In this document: piece after piece, positions 1 to 4,234 of the stretch
Layout of the letters: the number at the start of each line of letters is the position of its first letter
How positions within the stretch are numbered: the first letter of the stretch is position 1
Assembly: GCA_021107345.1 (NCBI GenBank)
Contig: JAIOSX010000358.1
Location: 1-5,031, forward strand
DNA length: 5,031 bases
Origin: Candidatus Aegiribacteria sp.
GTDB taxonomy: Bacteria > Fermentibacterota > Fermentibacteria > Fermentibacterales > Fermentibacteraceae
Direction: 5' to 3'
Position numbers and translations under genes: made by a program
The notes under the pieces: generated by a model
The model's database searches: none
What the model saw: the letters and a program-made list of their open reading frames with translations, nothing else
Told to the model about the DNA's origin: nothing

Positions 1-117
1 GCTGTCGAAGGTCTGGAGTACTGCTTCAGGAATGGCTATTTAGCTTATGATCGCCAGCCAGTCGATTACCCCAAAGTCTATATTCTGGAACATGATACAA
101 CTGCCATAGAGAGATAA
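1..117 (+). CDS. C-terminal fragment of an unidentified protein (gene begins before the window)
   Basis: Frame 1 is open from the first base to a TAA at 115-117, followed at once by an in-frame TAG at 118-120. It gives 38 residues ending in ILEHDTTAIER. The tail is rich in aromatic residues (YCF, GYLAYDR, DYPKVYIL). There is no recognisable catalytic motif, membrane segment or signal. The pattern GY-x-x-YDR followed by YPKVYIL is loosely like the end of GyrI-type effector-binding domains, but that is a guess from a short fragment. The gene points the same way as everything downstream, and its stop codon lies in the outer arm of the hairpin at 116-176. That it is coding rests on the open frame, the double stop and the protein-like composition. 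Confidence 0.55.
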   Translation, partial: AVEGLEYCFRNGYLAYDRQPVDYPKVYILEHDTTAIER

Positions 118-176
118 TAGAATATAAACTGCATGAAGCATATTGCTACGCAAATGCTTATGCAGAGCGTTCTATT
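116..176 (+). other. Long bulged hairpin between the first gene and rpiB
   Basis: The outer stem pairs AATAGAA (116-122) with TTCTATT (170-176), plus a T123-G169 wobble. A 5/3-base internal loop follows (124-128 and 166-168). The inner arm then pairs CTGCAT (129-134) with ATGCAG (160-165), AAGCAT (136-141) with ATGCTT (154-159), and TTGC (143-146) with GCAA (150-153). The apex is the three bases 147-149. Single bases G135 and A142 bulge out, both on the 5' arm. That makes 16 inner pairs plus 7 or 8 outer pairs, too long to dismiss easily as chance. No T-run follows, so it does not resemble a rho-independent terminator. It could be an RNA structure in the rpiB leader, a processing site or a recombination site; the role is unknown. 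Confidence 0.6.
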
Positions 177-194
177 CAGTAACAGAAAGACATC

Positions 195-204
195 TTGGAT
201 CCAA
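195..204. repeat. 10-bp perfect palindrome upstream of rpiB
   Basis: TTGGATCCAA is its own reverse complement. It lies 31 bases before the rpiB start codon. It is short enough to be chance, but its position between the hairpin and the ribosome-binding site would suit an operator for a dimeric regulator. No regulator is visible in the window. Confidence 0.35.
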
Positions 205-223
205 ATTGTTCACTAACAAGAAT

Positions 224-229
224 AGGAAG
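224..229 (+). promoter_or_regulatory. Ribosome-binding site of rpiB
   Basis: AGGAAG ends six bases before ATG 236. It supports the ATG at 236 over the upstream in-frame ATG at 143, which sits inside the hairpin and would add 31 residues foreign to the RpiB family. Confidence 0.65.
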
Positions 230-235
230 AAAGGA

Positions 236-664
236 ATGAAGATAGTATCCCTCGGAACAGATCATGCCGGTTTCAAAATGAAGGAAGCTATTAAAAAACA
301 TCTTAAATCACGGGGATATGAAATAGTGGATTTTGGAACTGATAGTGAAGAAGCAGTTGACTATCCTGATTATTGTCATCCATTGGCAGAGAGCATCGCA
401 AAAGGAAAAAGTGATTACGGAATCGTTTTTGGAGGAAGCGGAAATGGCGAGGCGATAGTCGCAAACAAAACTGAGGGAATAAGGTGTGGTGTATGCTGGA
501 ATGTCGAAAGTGCTCGCTTGACGAAAGAACATAATAATGCGAATATGATCTCTATTGGCGGAAGAATGGTATCTGTGGAAGAAGGAATCAAAATTGTGGA
601 CACCTGGTTGAATGCTGAGTTTCAAGGTGGAAGACACCAGAGAAGAATAGATAAAATTGAATAG
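236..664 (+). CDS. rpiB: Ribose-5-phosphate isomerase B (RpiB/LacAB family, glutamate-type active site)
   Basis: This cytosolic enzyme of the non-oxidative pentose phosphate pathway interconverts ribose 5-phosphate and ribulose 5-phosphate. The 142-residue product is full length for the family. It opens with the expected strand and substrate motif (LGTDHAGF, D9 and H10), has DYPDYC at 42-47 and the phosphate/anion loop GGSGNGEAIVANK at 66-78, then HNNAN at 99-103, GGRM at 108-111 and a terminal GRHQRRID. In E. coli RpiB the catalytic base is a cysteine in GILICGTG. Here that position is glycine (G66) and a glutamate, E72, follows in GNGE, as in Mycobacterium tuberculosis RpiB, where the glutamate is the base. 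ATG 236 is chosen from the family start (MKI) and the ribosome-binding site. The gene stands alone: no other sugar-metabolism gene is nearby. Related family members act on allose 6-phosphate or galactose 6-phosphate, so the substrate is inferred. Confidence 0.93.
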   Translation: MKIVSLGTDHAGFKMKEAIKKHLKSRGYEIVDFGTDSEEAVDYPDYCHPLAESIAKGKSDYGIVFGGSGNGEAIVANKTEGIRCGVCWNVESARLTKEHNNANMISIGGRMVSVEEGIKIVDTWLNAEFQGGRHQRRIDKIE

Positions 665-667
665 GAT

Positions 668-709
668 AGAAGAGCGAACAAAACCATACACATGGGCGGG
701 AACTCTTCT
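668..709 (+). repeat. Inverted repeat just after rpiB
   Basis: AGAAGAG (668-674) is the exact reverse complement of CTCTTCT (703-709). Inside it a second small pair, CCAT (684-687) and ATGG (692-695), flanks a 4-base loop. It begins four bases after the rpiB stop. It lacks the GC-rich stem and T-run of an intrinsic terminator, and the outer loop of 28 bases makes it weak as a hairpin. Confidence 0.3.
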
Positions 710-733
710 GCATTGCATACTGTCGTGAAGAAT

Positions 734-763
734 CTGAAAACAAAATGATAACAAAAATATGAT
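734..763 (+). promoter_or_regulatory. Possible weak sigma-70-like promoter in the rpiB-sulfotransferase gap
   Basis: TATGAT at 758-763 is close to a -10 box and lies 18 bases after CTGAAA (734-739), a poor -35 match. The surrounding DNA is very A-rich. If used, it would give the sulfotransferase gene a leader of roughly 100 bases. In such AT-rich DNA a match like this arises readily by chance. Confidence 0.2.
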
Positions 764-768
764 AACAA
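745..768 (+). repeat. Short direct repeat ATGATAACAA, two copies
   Basis: ATGATAACAA occurs at 745-754 and again at 759-768, a 14-base period in the A-rich gap before the sulfotransferase. The second copy overlaps the candidate -10 box. It may be a paired protein-binding site or simple low-complexity sequence. Confidence 0.35.
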
Positions 769-778
769 CAAAATGAAA

Positions 779-830
779 CAGAACTGCGGTCCTGTGCGGA
801 TAGCGTAGGGATGTATTTTACAGTTTTCTG
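779..830 (+). repeat. Nested imperfect inverted repeat upstream of the sulfotransferase
   Basis: The outer arms CAGAACTG (779-786) and CAG-TT-TTCTG (821-830) pair over 8 bases with a 2-base bulge at 824-825. Within them 790-797 pairs with 803-811 (eight pairs, two of them G-T wobbles, one bulged G808) around the loop GGATA. It is moderately structured with no T-run. It could form in the leader RNA of the downstream gene or be chance. Confidence 0.3.
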
Positions 831-856
831 ATTTAGAGTGTTGTGGATTAATCTGA

Positions 857-862
857 TAAGGA
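857..862 (+). promoter_or_regulatory. Ribosome-binding site of the Stf0-like sulfotransferase
   Basis: TAAGGA ends nine bases before ATG 872. A competing ATG at 867, in another frame and only four bases away, opens an 86-codon frame with no family resemblance. Spacing and protein homology both favour 872. Confidence 0.55.
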
Positions 863-871
863 ATCTATGTT

Positions 872-1666
872 ATGCAAAAAGCGAAGGACACAAAAACTTG
901 TAGACCGGAGAAATCTTACATCATTTGGTCGAGTCAGCGTACAGGAAGCACTTACCTTTGTCGATGCCTGGAGAATTCAAGGGTGGCTGGTCACCCAAAT
1001 GAGTGGCTGCATACGAAGGAAAATGAACCGGAAGCACTCTATGCCAAATACAACTGTAATGAACCCTGCGAACTCCAGGAAGCTATCTGGAAAAATGGAC
1101 TTGATGCAAATGGCGTCTTTGGCCTGAAAGTGGGTTTTTCTCAGCCACATCACACGAAAATGATGGAACTATTCAGACAATTTCCGAATTGCGGCAGAAA
1201 AGGGATGGATGATATACAGGTACTGGATGCTGTGTTTCCTAACTGCAAGCACATCTGGATTACACGAAGAAATAAAGTTCGTCTTGCGGTATCATGGTGG
1301 AAGGCAATAAAGTCCGGGGAATTTCATCGTGAATACGGTGCTCCGCCCGAAGCAAAGGATATTGGAGATGAATACCTGTTTGAGGCTATCGATCATTTAT
1401 ATTGTGAGGCTGTAATGAGGGAAGCAGGTACGCAGGAGTTCTTTTTTGCAGCTGGTATCGTTCCTCATACAGTTGTCTATGAGGACTTCATCGCCGACAA
1501 AGCATCGACCTTAACTTCAGTACTGGATTATCTTGGGCTCACAGTACCAAATGATCTTGGACTCGCGAACCAGAGTACAGAAAAGCTTGCTGATGATCTG
1601 TCGGAGGCTTGGGTACAACGCTATCGCGAAGAAAAACAGAGAAACTGGCAGAATGGGGGTTGGTAA
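872..1666 (+). CDS. Stf0-family (trehalose 2-sulfotransferase-like) PAPS-dependent sulfotransferase
   Basis: Members transfer sulfate from PAPS to a hydroxyl group; the founding enzyme, mycobacterial Stf0, sulfates trehalose at C2. The 264 residues match that protein in length and in ordered landmarks. SSQRTGST (20-27) is the 5'-phosphosulfate-binding loop. GHPNEWL (40-46) contains E44, which corresponds to the glutamate proposed as catalytic base in Stf0. GVFGLKV is at 81-87. The 3'-phosphate-binding segment RRNKVRLAVSWWKA is at 132-145, with R132/R133 and S141. VVYEDF is at 201-206, and the C-terminal signature WVQRY is at 247-251. No signal peptide or membrane segment is present, so it is cytosolic. 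The first third is cysteine-rich (C10, C30, C32, C62, C66). The acceptor cannot be read from sequence, and no PAPS or trehalose synthesis gene lies nearby. The family call is firm; trehalose as substrate is only a possibility. Confidence 0.88.
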   Translation: MQKAKDTKTCRPEKSYIIWSSQRTGSTYLCRCLENSRVAGHPNEWLHTKENEPEALYAKYNCNEPCELQEAIWKNGLDANGVFGLKVGFSQPHHTKMMELFRQFPNCGRKGMDDIQVLDAVFPNCKHIWITRRNKVRLAVSWWKAIKSGEFHREYGAPPEAKDIGDEYLFEAIDHLYCEAVMREAGTQEFFFAAGIVPHTVVYEDFIADKASTLTSVLDYLGLTVPNDLGLANQSTEKLADDLSEAWVQRYREEKQRNWQNGGW

Positions 1667-1726
1667 AGAGTTGCATGAATAATCCTCGTGGAATTTGCAT
1701 CAAAAGGAGAGTTTTAAACTGTTACC
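1662..1726 (+). repeat. Imperfect fold in the sulfotransferase-nucleotidyltransferase gap
   Basis: GGTAA (1662-1666, containing the sulfotransferase stop) pairs with TTACC (1722-1726), and AGTT (1669-1672) pairs with AACT (1717-1720), with unpaired bases between. Inside, 1675-1685 and 1690-1700 pair at 8 of 11 positions around the loop TCGT. A smaller perfect inverted repeat, AGTTT-T-AAACT, lies at 1710-1720. The two arms are asymmetric, so the fold is of doubtful stability. Confidence 0.3.
1704..1709 (+). promoter_or_regulatory. Orphan Shine-Dalgarno-like AAGGAG
   Basis: AAGGAG is a strong match to the anti-Shine-Dalgarno, but no ATG or GTG follows at usual spacing. The next ATGs are at 1735 (a 4-codon frame overlapping the real start, ending at 1749) and 1742, which is 32 bases away. 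It may be a decayed translation start, a standby site, or chance. Confidence 0.3.
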
Positions 1727-1741
1727 TGATTGAGATGAAGA

Positions 1742-2365
1742 ATGAATGAAGATAATCACAAATGGGAACCGCTGTCGGTTGAAGAAGTAGCCGATATGAT
1801 GTCGGGTCTGAATGTTTCCTGGTGGATTGCCGGAGGATGGGCAATCGACCTTTTCCTGGGCCGCCAGACGAGGACACACGGAGATATGGATGTGCTCATT
1901 CGAAGGGATGACCAGCTCGAAGTTCAGAGACATCTTGCCGACTGGGATCTGTATAAAACTCAGCAACCTGGCTTTAAACCATGGCAGACGGGCGAATTTC
2001 AAAGTCGACCTTTTGACGATATCTGGTGTCGACGTACGCCAGAGTCACCCTGGGCATTTCAGATCATGCTCCTTGACACCGACGGCGACCGATGGATCTT
2101 CAAACGTGACCCAGGCATACAGGGGCCCCTCGAGGGGCTCGGACGATACACGTCCGCTGGTGTTCCCTTTATGTGTCCTGAGATACAGCTTCTTTACAAG
2201 GCGAAGCCGCAGACACTGGCAAAGGATCAGTCTGACTTCGATCTCGCCGTTCCATGTATGACCTTCAAGGCGCGGGCATGGCTTCTCCGCCATCTTGAGA
2301 AAAGGTTCCCTGAGGGGCATGCCTGGATCACCGTTTTAGGAGAAATGATGATTCAACACTTATGA
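1742..2365 (+). CDS. Nucleotidyltransferase-fold protein of the aminoglycoside 2''-adenylyltransferase-like family
   Basis: The product has 207 residues. The segment WWIAGGWAIDLFLGRQTR (27-44) followed by THGDMDV (45-51) is the hallmark of ANT(2'')-like and lincosamide-type nucleotidyltransferases. G31-G32 bind the nucleotide phosphates, and D48 and D50 are the metal-binding pair. D112 in IMLLD is a candidate third carboxylate. A later block, RDPGIQGPLEGL (122-133), and QLLYKAK...KDQSDFD (149-167) also follow the family pattern. Confirmed members transfer AMP to antibiotic hydroxyls, but many chromosomal relatives have no proven substrate, so drug resistance should not be assumed. An in-frame TGA at 1736-1738 makes ATG 1742 the first usable start. 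Its Shine-Dalgarno is weak (GAGATGAAG just upstream). It is the first gene of a coupled trio and is richer in G+C than rpiB (33 of 60 bases in row 2041-2100). Confidence 0.82.
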   Translation: MNEDNHKWEPLSVEEVADMMSGLNVSWWIAGGWAIDLFLGRQTRTHGDMDVLIRRDDQLEVQRHLADWDLYKTQQPGFKPWQTGEFQSRPFDDIWCRRTPESPWAFQIMLLDTDGDRWIFKRDPGIQGPLEGLGRYTSAGVPFMCPEIQLLYKAKPQTLAKDQSDFDLAVPCMTFKARAWLLRHLEKRFPEGHAWITVLGEMMIQHL

Positions 2366-2850
2366 GAGCACCTTTTCAGGTTCTGGTAATACTTTTCCGC
2401 TGCAGGGCAGCAGGTCTGGAGTTTGCAGTACTTAAGCGAAGCGATTCCGACCATTGGCAATTCGTCGCAGGTGGTGGAGAGGATAGCGAAACCCCTATCC
2501 AGGCTGCACAACGTGAAACACAGGAAGAAGTTTGTGTTGAAGGTAAATTCATCCAGCTCGATTCCATGTCGACGGTGCCAAAAGACTGTTTTACCGACGC
2601 CGGTTCCTGGGGTGACGATGTATATGTCATCCCTGAGTACTGCTTCGCTGTTGATGCTGGAAACAGTGATGTTTCCCTGTCACGAGAGCATTCTGAATTC
2701 CAATGGGTAACATACGAGCAGGCTTGCAGTTTACTTAAGTGGGACAGCAATCGAACCGCACTCTGGGAATTGAATGAAAGACTGAAAGCTTCGAATAATA
2801 AGATGAAGCAATCGCCGATCAGTGCCGTTACCTTTATGAGGGAATCATGA
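2362..2850 (+). CDS. Nudix hydrolase, NudB-like (dATP / dihydroneopterin triphosphate pyrophosphatase type)
   Basis: Nudix enzymes hydrolyse nucleoside diphosphates linked to another moiety, using Mg2+ held by the Nudix-box glutamates. Here the box runs from G37 to V59 in 162 residues: G37, E43, R51-E52 and E55-E56 are all in place. Two minor positions depart from consensus: T53 replaces an aliphatic residue and C58 replaces the usual glycine. The context resembles E. coli NudB: KRSDSDHWQFVAGG (25-38) parallels its RRDDPDFWQSVTG, and EHSEFQWV followed later by WDSNRTALWELN parallels EHLAYKWL and WSNRQAIEQF. The start ATG overlaps the stop of the nucleotidyltransferase gene as ATGA (2362-2365), implying translational coupling; AGGAG at 2338-2342 is far for direct use. 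The substrate (dATP, dihydroneopterin triphosphate or another) is inferred only loosely. Confidence 0.85.
   Translation: MRAPFQVLVILFRCRAAGLEFAVLKRSDSDHWQFVAGGGEDSETPIQAAQRETQEEVCVEGKFIQLDSMSTVPKDCFTDAGSWGDDVYVIPEYCFAVDAGNSDVSLSREHSEFQWVTYEQACSLLKWDSNRTALWELNERLKASNNKMKQSPISAVTFMRES
2838..2843 (+). promoter_or_regulatory. Ribosome-binding site inside the Nudix gene for the following methyltransferase
   Basis: GAGGGA lies in the last codons of the Nudix gene and ends three bases before ATG 2847. With the ATGA overlap at 2847-2850 it supports coupled translation and fixes the methyltransferase start. Confidence 0.5.
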
Positions 2851-3632
2851 GTGTAATCTACGATAAAATCGCAGCGGGATATGATGCAAGCCGCAGGGCT
2901 GATCCCAGAATAATCCAGAATCTTCGTGTGCTGCTCGATGTTCAAAAGGATAAGGTTTACCTGGATGTAGCCTGTGGAACGGGTAACTATACATCTGAGA
3001 TTTCCAAATTTGGCGGTACATGGCACGCCTTTGATCGATCTGAACAAATGCTGTCAGAAGCAAAGTTTAAATCCGGTCTGGTCAACTGGCATCAGCTTGA
3101 TGTGGATAATATTGGTTTTGATAAAGGCTTTTTTGATGGCGCAATTTGCACACTGGCTATTCATCATTTCACAGATTTACCTTCAGCTGTCTCAGAAATC
3201 TCACGGGTGTTAAAACCTGACGGTAAACTAGTTCTGTTTACATCTACGCCTCAGCAGATGCGCACCTACTGGTTGTGTCACTACTTCCCTGAAATGATGG
3301 ACAAATCCTGCAAACAGATGCCATCTCTTGAGTCTGTTGAAGCTGCAATGTCGCAAGGTGGTTTATCGGTACTATCGACAAAGCTGTTTTTCATAACATC
3401 GGAACATCAGGATTTGATCCTGTACAGCGGTAAACAAAGACCTGAAATGTATTTATCTTCTGAAATTAGAGCCGGGATTTCCTCTTTTTGTAATTTGTGT
3501 TCAGATACTGAACTCAAAGACGGATTAAATAAATTACAGAGAGATATTGAGTCTGACGAAATAGAAAATGTTATCAAGAGATACGAAAGCAGGATTGGTG
3601 ATTATTTATTTATAGTAGCCGCTAATAGCTAG
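2847..3632 (+). CDS. Class I SAM-dependent methyltransferase (Methyltransf_11 type), first of two
   Basis: The 261-residue protein begins YDKIAAGYDASR (5-16), typical of UbiE-like small-molecule methyltransferases. Motif I, LDVACGTGNY (39-48), is the SAM-binding glycine loop. FDRSEQML (62-69) supplies the acidic residue D63 expected to bind the SAM ribose. D85 sits after the next strand, and LAIHHF (103-108) and SRVLKPDGKLVLF (119-131) complete the Rossmann core. A C-terminal extension starts at HYFPEMM (145-151) and probably contacts the acceptor; I cannot name the acceptor. No signal or membrane segment is visible. It is the third gene of the coupled trio, overlapping the Nudix stop by ATGA. 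Its DNA is AT-richer than the nucleotidyltransferase gene (22 G+C of 60 in row 3121-3180), which is odd within one operon. Confidence 0.87.
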   Translation: MSVIYDKIAAGYDASRRADPRIIQNLRVLLDVQKDKVYLDVACGTGNYTSEISKFGGTWHAFDRSEQMLSEAKFKSGLVNWHQLDVDNIGFDKGFFDGAICTLAIHHFTDLPSAVSEISRVLKPDGKLVLFTSTPQQMRTYWLCHYFPEMMDKSCKQMPSLESVEAAMSQGGLSVLSTKLFFITSEHQDLILYSGKQRPEMYLSSEIRAGISSFCNLCSDTELKDGLNKLQRDIESDEIENVIKRYESRIGDYLFIVAANS

Positions 3633-3691
3633 CGATTTATTTCAGTGAGGTTGTAGCGTAGGCTTTGCCAATAGAAAGAGTGGTATGCCAG

Positions 3692-4171
3692 ATGAAACAC
3701 CGTTCTATATCTCGATCAATTTTGTTACCATCGATCAACCTTCTTGCGTTGCTTGTTATCATCCTCGCGGTATCTTCGATCTCCGCTGGCGATGCAGTAG
3801 AGGAGAGAAACCCTCTTTTGAACGAACTCGAAAGGGTTTTCATATCGTGGAACTCCAATATTAAGCACGTTGCGGTTCTTGATCTGCAAGCCTTCAACTA
3901 CGGTCAAGCTCGGTATGTTATGGTTGGCTGGGGCATCTCTGAAGATCGATCTTTTGATGGTGATTCCAACGATGAGTTGTTCGGTGTATTCGTAGTGAAC
4001 TCCGAACTAACTCAGATAGAAGAAATCCTGGAAATTATGCCAACTCCTCGATGGCTGGACTACGAACTGTTGATTGAGGGCATCACCGGAGATTCAGTTT
4101 TCGTCACAGGCCGCGGAACAACATACGATGACAGTCCGATAAGACGGGCGTACAAATGGGAGCCATTCTAA
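3692..4171 (+). CDS. Small exported protein of unknown function
   Basis: I do not recognise this protein. From ATG 3692 it has 159 residues and starts with a classical signal peptide: a positive n-region (MKHRSISR), a hydrophobic core at about 10-27 (LLALLVIILAV), and small residues at 28-35 (SSISAGDA) suitable for signal peptidase I. No lipobox cysteine follows, so it should be periplasmic or secreted, or membrane-anchored if uncleaved. The mature part, about 125 residues, is acidic and strand-rich with no cysteine: RYVMVGWGI, then ELFGVFVVNSELTQIEEILEIMPTPRWLDYELLI and VFVTGRGTTYDD. Alternative in-frame starts are TTG 3665 and GTG 3680; ATG 3692 is chosen because it gives a properly placed signal peptide, although no strong Shine-Dalgarno precedes it. 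It follows the trio after 59 bases and may or may not be co-transcribed. Confidence 0.68.
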   Translation: MKHRSISRSILLPSINLLALLVIILAVSSISAGDAVEERNPLLNELERVFISWNSNIKHVAVLDLQAFNYGQARYVMVGWGISEDRSFDGDSNDELFGVFVVNSELTQIEEILEIMPTPRWLDYELLIEGITGDSVFVTGRGTTYDDSPIRRAYKWEPF

Positions 4172-4218
4172 AAAACAGGTGCGAAATGTTTTGCAGATTA
4201 TTCCAAATGCCGTTTGAC

Positions 4219-4224
4219 AGGAGA
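4219..4224 (+). promoter_or_regulatory. Ribosome-binding site deciding the start of the second methyltransferase
   Basis: AGGAGA ends ten bases before ATG 4235. The in-frame TTG at 4214 lies upstream of this site and could not use it, and the ATG at 4227 is in another frame that stops after three codons. ATG 4235 is therefore the best start. Confidence 0.65.
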
Positions 4225-4234
4225 CAATGGACGC

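Noticed and set aside
143..235. Upstream in-frame extension of rpiB from ATG 143
   Set aside because: It would add 31 residues unlike any RpiB N-terminus, has no Shine-Dalgarno, and lies inside the hairpin; ATG 236 has a good site and the family-typical MKI start.
308..754. 148-codon minus-strand frame across rpiB
   Set aside because: It is antisense to a strongly supported gene and shows no recognisable motif; it is a shadow frame.
867..1127. 86-codon + strand frame starting at ATG 867
   Set aside because: It overlaps the Stf0-like gene in another frame, has no family resemblance, and its ATG is too close to the ribosome-binding site.
1812..2261. 149-codon + strand frame inside the nucleotidyltransferase gene
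   Set aside because: It lies wholly within the real gene in another frame, is rich in R and S as typical of out-of-frame translation, and has no start signal.
2376..3047. 223-codon minus-strand frame spanning the Nudix and methyltransferase genes
   Set aside because: Despite its length it is antisense to two genes with clear motifs, and its translation shows no domain pattern.
3617..3664. AGCCGCTA pairing with TAGC-gta-GGCT across the end of the first methyltransferase gene
   Set aside because: Eight pairs with a 3-base bulge and a 29-base loop is weak, one arm is coding sequence, and no T-run follows.
4172..4196. AAAACA/TGTTTT inverted repeat after the exported-protein gene, considered as a terminator
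   Set aside because: The stem is weak and A/T-rich, the loop is 9 bases, and no T-run follows, so it does not fit an intrinsic terminator.
4214..4219. Perfect TTGACA resembling a -35 box
   Set aside because: It overlaps the ribosome-binding site of the second methyltransferase, and the bases 17 further on (4237-4242) do not resemble a -10 box; a promoter here would start transcription inside the gene.
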